Positions 34,564-42,916 of a stretch of 64,000 nt of DNA are shown piece after piece. A model generated the notes under the pieces. It was given only the letters and a program-made list of their open reading frames with translations, made no database searches and was not told where the DNA came from. Source of the DNA: Simiduia curdlanivorans (lineage in GTDB: Bacteria; Pseudomonadota; Gammaproteobacteria; Pseudomonadales; Cellvibrionaceae). How positions within the stretch are numbered: the stretch's first letter is position 1; each line of letters opens with the position of its first letter. The stretch spans positions 2,839,001 through 2,903,000 of the forward strand of contig NZ_JAUFQG010000004.1 in NCBI RefSeq assembly GCF_030409605.1, written 5' to 3'. Both the position numbers and the translations under genes were made by a program.

Positions 34564-36567
34564 TTAGCTAGCCTCTTTGTGTGAGGGCTTGATGCTGGCT
34601 AGTTGGAAGCCTTGTTTAACTTGTTCGCCTTGCGCGCATGCAAAGCGGACAAAGCCCGATTCTTGTGCCTTGATTGGCATTTCCATTTTCATGGCTTCAA
34701 GAATTAACAGGGTGTCGCCACTTTCGACCTGTGTGCCGTTCTCAACTAACAATTCGACTACCATGCCATCCATGGGTGCACAACATTGGCTATTAGCGCT
34801 ACTGCCTAATGATGTGGCAAGGGGATCAACTAGGCTTGCTGTAAAAGGGTTGCCGCCCAGCTGTAGAAAATAGTGGCCCCTATTCTTAAGCACAACGCTG
34901 CAATAGTCTGCATTGGCTTTTTCATTGTTAATATGAAACCTAAGCTGTGTTTCAGTTAGGGTGATATGGGTTACAGAAAACTGCTCTGCTTGTGCGCCGG
35001 CTTTTGCAATGTCAAGGCGCAGTGCGCCGTCTTTCCATCGCTTTGCATCTAAGCGGCAGTTGAATATGCAATCGTTGATTTGCCATTGCTTTTGTTGTGC
35101 GTGGCTCAGATGAGACAGTGCGGTAAAAATCGTTGGGTTGTGATTGCTCGCGAGAAAATCGAGAAGGCTGGCGGCAACAAGGGCTTGGTTAATTTCTTGC
35201 GGCTGGAACAATTCGTTCAGGCCATGTTCGGCGAGAAAGCCCGTGTGCACCTGTTCAGCTCGAAAGGCTGGGTGGTCGACGATAGTGCGCAAGTAGCCAA
35301 GGTTGTGGCCAACACCGAGGAGTGTGGTGTGATCAATTTGCTCGATTAAGTGGGCCAGGGCCTGTTCCCGTGTTTCGCCCCAAGCGATAATTTTAGCCAA
35401 CATTGGATCGTACCAGTTGCTGACCAAATAGCCGTCGAACAGCATATGATCGATGCGGGTGTATGGCTGTAGATGACTTTGCCAGCGCGCAACTTTACCT
35501 GTTTGGGGTAAAAAATTTTGACTCGGGTTTTCCGCGTACAGGCGCACTTCTAGGGCGTGGCCATTGGGTGTCAATTCTGTTTGGGTTTTCGGTAGCGGTT
35601 TGCCTTCAGCCACGGCAATTTGCCAGGCGATCAGATCGACGCCAAAGACAGCTTCCGTAACCGGGTGCTCCACCTGTAACCGCGTATTCATTTCTAAGAA
35701 ATAGAAACGTCCATCGCTATCCAATAAAAACTCAACGGTGCCAGCGCCTACGTAGTTACAGGATTGAGCGGCAAGCAGCGCTGCCGAGCCTAAGGCTATT
35801 CTAGTTTTTTCGTCAATCCCTGGCGCTGGTGCCTCTTCAACAACCTTTTGATGCCGGCGCTGGATGGAGCAGTCGCGCTCACCAAGATAGACAGTATTAC
35901 CGAGCTGATCGGCAAATATCTGTACCTCCACGTGGCGCGGTTTGGTCAGCGCTCTTTCCAGCAGTAACTCGCCATTGCCGAAGGCGTTTTGCGCTTCACT
36001 ACGGGCGCTATTGATGGCGGCGCTTAGTTGGTCTGCATGGGTGACTAGGCGCATACCCCGACCACCGCCACCCGCGGCGGCTTTCACCATAATGGGAAAG
36101 CCCATGGTGTTAGCCTGTTGAACTAAATGATCGAGGTTTTGATTGTCGCCACTGTAGCCGGCAAGCGTCGGTATGCCGGCCTCAATCATTGCCGTTTTCG
36201 CTCGGCGCTTATCGCCCATGAGTGCAATGGCTTCGGCTGAGGGGCCAATGAATATAATGTTATTGTCTGCTAGCGCTTGGGCGAAGGCAGCATTTTCCGA
36301 TAGAAAGCCATAACCAGGGTGAACCGCATCGGCGCGAGTTTGCTGTGCGGCTTCGATCAAGGCATCGATGTTTAGATAGGATTGCGTCGCCGCAGCCGGG
36401 CCAATGCAGTAGCTTTCATCCGCCTGCTGAACATGCAGGGCGTCTGCGTCTGCCTCGCTGAAAACGGCAATGGTCTTTATACCTAGCTGTCGCGCCGTAC
36501 GAATAATACGGCAGGCAATTTCACCCCGATTGGCGATGAGTAAACGACTAATTTTTTTATTGTGCAC
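34564..36567 (-). CDS. atuF: Biotin-containing acyl-CoA carboxylase alpha subunit (geranyl-/methylcrotonyl-CoA type)
   Basis: 667 residues from the GTG at 36565-36567; the frame extends 33 bases further but into the previous gene. The N-terminal biotin carboxylase has RLLIANRGEIACRI and the ATP-grasp GGGGRGMRLV. The C-terminal biotinyl domain has ILEAMKMEM with the biotinylated Lys. The residues between match the MCC/GCC alpha type. It pairs with the beta subunit at 38621-40219 to carboxylate a beta-methyl-branched enoyl-CoA. With two acyl-CoA dehydrogenases and a TetR regulator but no HMG-CoA lyase, geranyl-CoA carboxylase is more likely than methylcrotonyl-CoA carboxylase. That choice is an inference. 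Confidence 0.85.
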   Translation of the reverse strand: MHNKKISRLLIANRGEIACRIIRTARQLGIKTIAVFSEADADALHVQQADESYCIGPAAATQSYLNIDALIEAAQQTRADAVHPGYGFLSENAAFAQALADNNIIFIGPSAEAIALMGDKRRAKTAMIEAGIPTLAGYSGDNQNLDHLVQQANTMGFPIMVKAAAGGGGRGMRLVTHADQLSAAINSARSEAQNAFGNGELLLERALTKPRHVEVQIFADQLGNTVYLGERDCSIQRRHQKVVEEAPAPGIDEKTRIALGSAALLAAQSCNYVGAGTVEFLLDSDGRFYFLEMNTRLQVEHPVTEAVFGVDLIAWQIAVAEGKPLPKTQTELTPNGHALEVRLYAENPSQNFLPQTGKVARWQSHLQPYTRIDHMLFDGYLVSNWYDPMLAKIIAWGETREQALAHLIEQIDHTTLLGVGHNLGYLRTIVDHPAFRAEQVHTGFLAEHGLNELFQPQEINQALVAASLLDFLASNHNPTIFTALSHLSHAQQKQWQINDCIFNCRLDAKRWKDGALRLDIAKAGAQAEQFSVTHITLTETQLRFHINNEKANADYCSVVLKNRGHYFLQLGGNPFTASLVDPLATSLGSSANSQCCAPMDGMVVELLVENGTQVESGDTLLILEAMKMEMPIKAQESGFVRFACAQGEQVKQGFQLASIKPSHKEAS

Positions 36568-36575
36568 GTTAGTTC

Positions 36576-37430
36576 TCAATGCTTGTGTGAAGTTACCCAA
36601 ACGGGATGGCGTTTTTCTATGAAGGCGCTGGTGCCTTCAGGACCATCACCTCGTGTTACAGCAAAGTTAAAGGCCTCGGCTGCTTCTAAGAGCTGTTGCT
36701 CCAACTCGGCATGCTTTGCCTCGCCTAGCCGTGATAAATTGACCAATAATTTTTTGGTCGCGCGCACCGCTTTGGGCGAGCAGGTTTGGATGGCGTGCAA
36801 CTCTGTTTGCAGTAGTTGGCCCAGCGCCTCGCTGTCCTCTGCCACTTGATCGACCAAACCCAGCGTTAGTGCTTCAGCCGCAAGCAATTTTCTTGCGGTT
36901 AATGCCAAACGGCGAGTTTGATTCAGGCCAATGCGCTCAGCGACAAAGGGAGCAATTTGTGCCGGCGGTAAGCCTAATGACACTTCAGGCATGGCAAGTT
37001 TACTGCTCGCGCTACACAAGCTGATATCGGCCACGGCGGCAAAACCCAAGCCGCCGCCCATAACCGTGCCTTCGAGTAATGCGATGGTTGTACAGGGTAG
37101 GCGAGCAAACTGTACCAAGAGGCGGCCGTAACTGAGATTCAGTGCCTTAAAAGCGTCTGGATTTCCCTGCTCAAAATCTTGTGCGGCTTTTAGCATGTCG
37201 CCAAGATCGCCACCGGCGCAAAAGTGGCCGCCGGCACCCTGGATAACTAGCACTCTGACCTGTTCATCTTGCTCAATGCCAGACATAAAATTTGTCAGCT
37301 CTTCAACCATGGTTTGATTAATGGCGTTGCGAACTTGTGGGCGGTTGAGTGTGATGCGATAACCGAAAGACAAATCGTCTATCACCAGTGTTTCGTATTT
37401 TGAATCACCATAGTTCCATTCACGGGTCAT
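36576..37430 (-). CDS. atuE: Enoyl-CoA hydratase (isohexenylglutaconyl-/methylglutaconyl-CoA type)
   Basis: 284 residues of the crotonase fold. The oxyanion loops AGGHFCAGGDLGDM (about 66-79) and LLEGTVMGGGLGFAAVADISLC are conserved, and MPEVSLGLPPAQIAPFV precedes the catalytic region. It hydrates the carboxylated product made by the adjacent carboxylase. It lies 9 bases before the alpha-subunit start and 3 bases after the acyl-CoA dehydrogenase stop. The order dehydrogenase-hydratase-carboxylase alpha is that of both atu and liu clusters. Confidence 0.82.
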   Translation of the reverse strand: MTREWNYGDSKYETLVIDDLSFGYRITLNRPQVRNAINQTMVEELTNFMSGIEQDEQVRVLVIQGAGGHFCAGGDLGDMLKAAQDFEQGNPDAFKALNLSYGRLLVQFARLPCTTIALLEGTVMGGGLGFAAVADISLCSASSKLAMPEVSLGLPPAQIAPFVAERIGLNQTRRLALTARKLLAAEALTLGLVDQVAEDSEALGQLLQTELHAIQTCSPKAVRATKKLLVNLSRLGEAKHAELEQQLLEAAEAFNFAVTRGDGPEGTSAFIEKRHPVWVTSHKH

Positions 37431-37433
37431 GAT

Positions 37434-38594
37434 CTAGGCCTTCGCTCGCTTGGGTAAAATACCGATTAACTTGCATATGATGCCGAGCATGATTTCATCG
37501 GCACCGCCGCCGATGGAGGTTAAGCGGAAGTCTCGGTATAGGCGATTAACAATGGATGACTCCATAAAGCCCATGCCGCCCCAAAACTGCAAGCATTTAT
37601 CGGGCAGTTCGCGCGATAGACGACCGGCTTTTAGTTTCGCCATAGAGGCGAGTAGGGTGGCGTCTTGACCAGCCACATAGTTTTCGGTAGCGCGGTAAAT
37701 GAGGGCTCGTAAGGCCTCAGTCTCCGTTAACATCTCTGCGAGCGTGAAGTGAATGGTTTGGTTGTTAATTAACGGTGCAGCAAAGGCATCGCGCTCGCGG
37801 GTATAGTCTATGGTGCTGTTAATGCAAAGTTCGAAGCCCTTGAGAGAGAGCGCGGCTCCAAATAACCGTTCCTCTTGGAATTGCAGCATTTGATAGAGAA
37901 AGCCGGCGCCTTCATCGCCAATGCGGAAGCGCTGTGGCACGCGCACATTATCGAAAAAAACCGGCGCAGTATCGGAGCTGCGCATACCCATTTTCTCGAG
38001 CTTCGGGCCGATACTCACCCCGGGCGTATTGCGCGGCACAATAATGAGGGATTTGTTACTGTGTGGCTTGTCGTCGCTGGTGTTGGCGAGCACACAGAAA
38101 AAGTCTGCTTGGGTGGCGTTGGTGATCCACATTTTACTGCCGTCGATAATGTAATCATCACCGTCTTTTTTAGCGCGAGTTTTGATGTTGGCAACATCTG
38201 AACCAGCACTTGGTTCAGATACCGCTATAGAAGCAACAAACTCGCCTGCAATTGCAGGGGTTAGAAATTCTTGGCGCAGTTCATCGCTGCCGTATTGCGC
38301 TAGCGCCGGTGTTGCCATCGACGTTTGCACGCCGATGGCGAGCGGTACACCGCCGCAATGAGCGGCCCCTAACTCTTCGGCTAATAGCATTTCGTAGCTG
38401 AAATCTAATCCCATGCCACCGTAGGCTTCGGGTTTGCTAATGCCAAGTAAGCCCAGTGCCGACAACTTTTTTAGCAGCTCGTGCATGGGAAATAACCCGG
38501 CTTTTTCCCACTCGTCAACATGCGGATTAATTTCTTCGCTGACAAAGCGCTGCACGCTGGTGCGCATGGCTTGGTGTTGTTCTGAAAATAGCAT
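37434..38594 (-). CDS. atuD: Acyl-CoA dehydrogenase (citronellyl-CoA dehydrogenase-like)
   Basis: 386 residues. ISKPEAYGGMGLDFSYEM, VSEPSAGSDVANIKTRAK and the C-terminal FWGGMGFMESSIVNRLYRDFRLTSIGGGADEIMLGI cover FAD binding and the active-site Glu region. The gene is between the carboxylase beta subunit and the hydratase, as in atuCDEF. In the Atu pathway it oxidises citronellyl-CoA to geranyl-CoA. The isovaleryl-CoA dehydrogenase of leucine breakdown is the alternative. Confidence 0.85.
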   Translation of the reverse strand: MLFSEQHQAMRTSVQRFVSEEINPHVDEWEKAGLFPMHELLKKLSALGLLGISKPEAYGGMGLDFSYEMLLAEELGAAHCGGVPLAIGVQTSMATPALAQYGSDELRQEFLTPAIAGEFVASIAVSEPSAGSDVANIKTRAKKDGDDYIIDGSKMWITNATQADFFCVLANTSDDKPHSNKSLIIVPRNTPGVSIGPKLEKMGMRSSDTAPVFFDNVRVPQRFRIGDEGAGFLYQMLQFQEERLFGAALSLKGFELCINSTIDYTRERDAFAAPLINNQTIHFTLAEMLTETEALRALIYRATENYVAGQDATLLASMAKLKAGRLSRELPDKCLQFWGGMGFMESSIVNRLYRDFRLTSIGGGADEIMLGIICKLIGILPKRAKA

Positions 38595-38620
38595 GAGTTT
38601 TCCCTTTGATTAGGTGCGAT

Positions 38621-40219
38621 TTAAAAGCGCGCTACGCCAAATTTATTGTTGTTTGGATGATGGTTATCAGCTGTGTTGCAAATGTTTAGCAGTAAACCAA
38701 GAATATGCCGGGTATCTCGTGGGTCGATGATGCCGTCGTCCCACATGCGGGCGCTGCAGGCGAGGGCAGTGGAGGCTTGGTCGACAAAAGCGGCGGTATC
38801 GGTTTCGAGTTTGTTGAGCATGTCGGGATCGGCAGCGGAGCCCAGTTTTGCCTCCGTAACAATGCGCAACACCTTGCCCGCTTGCGCGCCGCCCATAACC
38901 GATGTGCGACTGTTCGGCCAAGCGAAAATAAAGCGTGGGTCAAATCCGCGCCCGCACATGGCGTAATTGCCAGCGCCGTAGGAGCCGCCGATAACAATGC
39001 TCAGTTTTGGCACCGTGGCATTGGCTACGGCCTGAATCATTTTAGAGCCGTGTTTGATAATGCCCGACTGTTCGGCCAGGGTGCCAACCATAAAGCCTGT
39101 GGTGTTGTGCAAAAATAACAGCGGTGTACGGCTCTGCTCGCACAGCTGAATAAATTGCGCCGCTTTATTGGCGCCTTGCGCGGTAATTGGGCCGTTGTTT
39201 GCGATGATGCCGATCGGCTGCCCGTAAATTCGTCCATGCCCGCACAGGGTTTGTTGATCGAATTGCGCTTTAAACTCCAAAAATTCCGATGCATCGGTTA
39301 GGCGCGCGATGATTTCGCGGGCATCAAAAGGCGTTTTGGTGTTGGCGGGTATAACACCCAGCATGTCTTCGGTGTTGTATAACGGTTCCTGCGATGCTTC
39401 TAGTTGAGCGCATTTTGGCCAATTTAAATGGCTAATAATTTCGCGCGCATAGGCAATACCCTGTGCATCATTTTCGGCGAGATATTCACCGGTCCCGGTT
39501 AGGTTCGCGTGCACATCGGTGCCACCCAAATCTTCGTCGTTGGCAATTTCACCGGTGGCGGCTTTCAACAAAGGTGGGCCAGCTAAGTACATGGTGGCTT
39601 GTTGTTTAATTAGCACCACATAATCACTCAAGCCCGGTTGATAGGCACCACCGGCGGTGGCGCTACCGTGTACCACGGTGATTTGCGGAATACCTTGGGC
39701 CGACATGCGCGCTTGGTTGGCGAAGCCTCGGCCACCGGGGGCGAAAATTTCATTGGCGTATAACAAGTTGGCGCCGCCACTTTGTGCCAGTGTGACGAAG
39801 GGCAGTTTATTTTCCATGGCGATTTGTTGCATGCGTAGGGCTTTTTCCATGCCCACCGGCGAAATAGTGCCACCTTTAACGGCGTAGTTATCTACGCGCA
39901 CCATGCAGGCTACGCCGTGAATAAAGCCAACTCCGCCAATGCAGCCGCCGCCGGCACCCGAACCATCTTTATCGTCATACATTTTATAGCCGGCGAGACT
40001 TGATACTTCGATAAAGGGCGAACCGCTGTCGAGCAGTAGTGCGAGCCGCTCCCGCGGCAGTAGCATACCGCGCTGAGCGTATTTTTCGCGCTTGGCTTCT
40101 GCACTGGTGATGAGTGCGGTTTCCAGCGCGCGCACGGCGTTGAGTTGTTCCAATAAGTGTTCCGCATCGCGTTGAAAATCGGCGTGCTGTGGATTCAATT
40201 TAGATTCAATAGCGGGCAT
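38621..40219 (-). CDS. atuC: Acyl-CoA carboxylase beta (carboxyltransferase) subunit
   Basis: 532 residues, the size of GCC/MCC beta subunits. GRGFANQARMSAQGIPQI, ATAGGAYQPGLSDYVV, and the second half with FLHNTTGFMVG, VIGGSYGAGNYAMCGRGFDPRF and WPNSRTSVMGGAQAG are carboxyltransferase signatures. It transfers carboxyl from biotin to the enoyl-CoA. The N-terminal PAIESKLNPQHADFQRDAE resembles AtuC more than LiuB to my eye. Its start is 2 bases from the stop of the SDR gene. Confidence 0.88.
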   Translation of the reverse strand: MPAIESKLNPQHADFQRDAEHLLEQLNAVRALETALITSAEAKREKYAQRGMLLPRERLALLLDSGSPFIEVSSLAGYKMYDDKDGSGAGGGCIGGVGFIHGVACMVRVDNYAVKGGTISPVGMEKALRMQQIAMENKLPFVTLAQSGGANLLYANEIFAPGGRGFANQARMSAQGIPQITVVHGSATAGGAYQPGLSDYVVLIKQQATMYLAGPPLLKAATGEIANDEDLGGTDVHANLTGTGEYLAENDAQGIAYAREIISHLNWPKCAQLEASQEPLYNTEDMLGVIPANTKTPFDAREIIARLTDASEFLEFKAQFDQQTLCGHGRIYGQPIGIIANNGPITAQGANKAAQFIQLCEQSRTPLLFLHNTTGFMVGTLAEQSGIIKHGSKMIQAVANATVPKLSIVIGGSYGAGNYAMCGRGFDPRFIFAWPNSRTSVMGGAQAGKVLRIVTEAKLGSAADPDMLNKLETDTAAFVDQASTALACSARMWDDGIIDPRDTRHILGLLLNICNTADNHHPNNNKFGVARF

Positions 40220-40221
40220 CG

Positions 40222-41139
40222 TTAAGCGTCTCCCGTTTCACTAGCATCGGCATCGCGTAACATCGCTGGTAATTCGGCGCGGTGAAAACCATTGTAAGGG
40301 CTTGTGTTAACGGCGGCACCTTTGGGCAAGGGCCAAATGGCGGCCGCTGAGCCCATAGAGGAGCCGCCATCCACGCGCAGTGTTTGGCCATTCATAAAGG
40401 CGGCTCCGGGACTTAATAAAAAGCAAATAACGGAACTGATCTCGGCTTCGAAGGCTAAGCGTTTTAGCGGCACATTTTCTTTAACGCCTTTTATCAGCGC
40501 TTGAAAGTGAGGGTCGTAGGTATCGAAGCCGCTGGACGCGACCCAGCCGGGCGCCACGGCATTTACCCGCACGCCGAAATAACCCCACTCCCAGGCCGCG
40601 GTTTTGGTGAGGTTTTCCATGCCCGCGCGCGCCGCGCCCGAATGTCCCATGGCGGGCATGCCGTTTAAGTTGTCGGCGGTGATATTGACGATGGCGCCGC
40701 CGTGCTTTTGCATGCTTTGCTTATAGACTTCGCGCGCCATTAAAAAACCACCCACCAGATTTGAGCGCACCACAGCTTCAAAACCTTTTAGCGATATCAT
40801 TTCTAAGGGCGCGGGAAATTGACCGCCGGCGTTGTTGACTAAGCCATGTATCACCGGGTGCTTTGCCACTATGTCGGCAATGGCTTGGGTAACGGCTGCT
40901 TCGTCGCGAATATCGAAACTGAAAGATTCTGCACTGCCGCCATCGGAGCGAATTTCGTCCAATACCTTGTCGAGTTTTTCCTGCTTTCTGCCGGTAATAA
41001 TGACGTGCGCGCCGAGTGCAGCCAGCTCGTGCGCCGTGCAGCGGCCAATGCCGCTACCGCCGCCGGTGACGATGATGACTTGGCCAGAAAAAAGCCCGGG
41101 TTTTAAAATCGATTGATAGCTTTCGGATGCGGTTGTCAT
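40222..41139 (-). CDS. Short-chain dehydrogenase of the Atu-like operon
   Basis: 305 residues. TGGGSGIGR near the N-terminus, NNAGGQFPAP, a catalytic region in which the Tyr position reads HSGAARAGMENLTK instead of the usual Y-x3-K, and GGFLMAREVY are visible. A C-terminal extension of about 45 residues follows the SDR core. The missing Tyr resembles 2,4-dienoyl-CoA reductase-like SDRs, which use other residues. In atu clusters two SDR genes (atuB, atuG) oxidise or reduce terpenoid intermediates; this gene takes that position. Confidence 0.75.
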   Translation of the reverse strand: MTTASESYQSILKPGLFSGQVIIVTGGGSGIGRCTAHELAALGAHVIITGRKQEKLDKVLDEIRSDGGSAESFSFDIRDEAAVTQAIADIVAKHPVIHGLVNNAGGQFPAPLEMISLKGFEAVVRSNLVGGFLMAREVYKQSMQKHGGAIVNITADNLNGMPAMGHSGAARAGMENLTKTAAWEWGYFGVRVNAVAPGWVASSGFDTYDPHFQALIKGVKENVPLKRLAFEAEISSVICFLLSPGAAFMNGQTLRVDGGSSMGSAAAIWPLPKGAAVNTSPYNGFHRAELPAMLRDADASETGDA

Positions 41140-41148
41140 GGCGTTGCC

Positions 41149-42009
41149 TTATAGAAAAATTTCGCGAGCTTGACTGGGTGTTGCGATTTTACGGCCGGCC
41201 AGTTCAGCAATGTTGACCAGTGCCGAGATGAGTTCGCCATTGTTTGCAGCGCGCTCGCCATTTGGAAGATAGAAGGTATCTTCGAGCCCCGTGCGCAAGT
41301 GGCCGCCTAGCTCAGCGGCCTTTTGATGTACCGGCCAAATCTCTTCGCGCCCGATAAGGGTCGTCTGCCAGGGGTTTGAGCTAGGCAGGTACTTCAGTAA
41401 TAAACTGAGTAATTCGGTGTCGGCGGGCATGCCGGAATCCACGCCCATGACAAAATTGAAGCTGGCACGGTCAATCATGCCAACTTTTTGGTACATCCCC
41501 ACCGAGCGAACGATGCCCACATCAAAGCATTCAAATTCTGGCCGGGTATTGGTTTGTTGCATGACGGCGAGCAGCTCTTCAATTTTCGAGACGGTGTTCT
41601 CGAACAGCATGGGCGGCCACGCCCAGGTACCGTCTCTTTTTGCTTTTAGGTAGTTAAGGCTGCCGGCGTTGCAGGCAGCTATTTCCGGTTGGCACCTTTC
41701 TAGGCAGGCGATTGGACCGGTTTGATCTCGGCCGATGGTGCCGGTGGAAAAATTCATGATAACACCGGGGCAGGCGGCACGTATGGCATCGCTAATTTCC
41801 GCCGCCACCTCTGGCTCCCAGCTCGGTAGGTGGCCACAGTTTGGCGCTTGGCTACGAAAGTGTACGTGCATGACGCTGGCGCCGGCCTCGAAGGCCTGGC
41901 GGGCCGCATCGGCCATTTGGCTCGCTGTCACGGGAACTGGGTGTTGGGCTGGGTTGGTGAGCACGCCGGTTAATGCGCAGGTGACAACGGCGATATCGGG
42001 GTTTGTCAT
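41149..42009 (-). CDS. BKACE (DUF849) beta-keto acid cleavage enzyme
   Basis: 286 residues. MHVHFRSQAPNCGHLPSW carries the zinc-binding His-x-His, and MNFSTGTIG, EFECFDVGIVRSVG, RTGLEDTFYLPNGE and TPSQAREIFL are family signatures. BKACE enzymes split a beta-keto acid using acetyl-CoA to give acetoacetate and a new acyl-CoA. First gene of the minus-strand operon. It is not part of the known atu or liu gene sets, so it may replace the missing lyase step. Confidence 0.88.
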   Translation of the reverse strand: MTNPDIAVVTCALTGVLTNPAQHPVPVTASQMADAARQAFEAGASVMHVHFRSQAPNCGHLPSWEPEVAAEISDAIRAACPGVIMNFSTGTIGRDQTGPIACLERCQPEIAACNAGSLNYLKAKRDGTWAWPPMLFENTVSKIEELLAVMQQTNTRPEFECFDVGIVRSVGMYQKVGMIDRASFNFVMGVDSGMPADTELLSLLLKYLPSSNPWQTTLIGREEIWPVHQKAAELGGHLRTGLEDTFYLPNGERAANNGELISALVNIAELAGRKIATPSQAREIFL

Positions 42010-42104
42010 GGTGCTTGTCCCTTTTCAGTGGCGCAGTAAATGGCCATATGTTGCGCCTTAGTTGAGGCGATTTACCAAGCGTTGATTAAACACGGGTAGA
42101 CCTT

Positions 42105-42150
42105 ACCAAGCAAGCGCTTGGTTGACAATATCTTACGGTTGCTGTCTAGT
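42105..42150 (+). promoter_or_regulatory. Operator palindrome overlapping a promoter of the TetR gene
   Basis: An inverted repeat, ACCAAGC-AAGC-GCTTGGT (42105-42122), the symmetry and length expected of a TetR operator. It runs directly into a -35 TTGACA (42122-42127) with a TCTAGT -10 17 bases further (42145-42150). A half site (ACCAAGCG) lies about 30 bases to the left, on the operon side. This suits autoregulation and repression of the divergent operon. Confidence 0.7.
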
Positions 42151-42221
42151 ACTTTTTTTATTATTTCTAGCCTAAGGTTTTGCTCTATGTGGGCTCGCCG
42201 CAGAGGTTGATAGGAGTCTAG

Positions 42222-42800
42222 GTGAATCAGCGCGTTTTGAAGGATGAGGCTTCCGCCAAGGGCAAGGTGCTACGCGCCGCCGCTGTACTATTTCGCGAAA
42301 AAGGCTTCGCGCGCACGACGGTTCGCGATATTGCGGCGGAGGTGGGCATTTTATCGGGGAGCTTGTTCCACCATTTTCCCAATAAAGAGGCGATTCTGGC
42401 GCAGCTTATGGAAGAGCTGATTTTGTCAGTCGAGGAGGAGATGGATAACCAATTACACGGGGTAGCCGATAGTAAGCGGCGCTTGGCTGTTTTAGTCACT
42501 TGTGAATTGAGCGCCATTCACGCCCAGACGGGAACGGGTTTTAGTATTTTAATGACCGAGTGGCGTTCCTTAGGCAAGGTGAATCAAGCCCATATTTTGA
42601 GCTTGCGCAATCGTTACGAACAGCGTTGGTTGGACTGCTTGCGCGCCTTAAAGGCCGATGGCTTAATGCCCATCGATCCAGCCTTGGCGCGCAATTTTAT
42701 TCGCGGCGCAGCGATGGAAACCTGGCATTGGTACAACCCGAAAGGCGCCATGGGGCTGAGCAGTTTGGCTGAGGAACTGGTGAATTTGGTCAGCCGTTAA
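42222..42800 (+). CDS. TetR-family regulator of the Atu-like operon
   Basis: 192 residues starting with GTG after AGGAG. The N-terminal helix-turn-helix (about 28-50) reads VRDIAAEVGILSGSLFHHFPNKEAILAQL, a clear TetR pattern. The C-terminal ligand domain is unclassified. It is transcribed away from the catabolic operon, with a palindromic operator between. Predicted to sense an acyl-CoA or terpenoid intermediate and relieve repression, as AtuR does. Confidence 0.85.
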   Translation: MNQRVLKDEASAKGKVLRAAAVLFREKGFARTTVRDIAAEVGILSGSLFHHFPNKEAILAQLMEELILSVEEEMDNQLHGVADSKRRLAVLVTCELSAIHAQTGTGFSILMTEWRSLGKVNQAHILSLRNRYEQRWLDCLRALKADGLMPIDPALARNFIRGAAMETWHWYNPKGAMGLSSLAEELVNLVSR

Positions 42801-42916
42801 CGGCTTGGTTGACATCAAAGGGTGATGAGCTTCAGGCGTCCTAAACTTAGCGCTTGTCCAAATAGGGGGTTAGTCTATATTGTGGCAACAATAACAAAGT
42901 TGAATAAGGGCCCGTT

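Noticed and set aside
33394..42009. Leucine/isovalerate (liu) operon
   Set aside because: Not fully excluded, but no HMG-CoA lyase or MerR regulator, plus two acyl-CoA dehydrogenases, an SDR and a TetR regulator fit Atu better.
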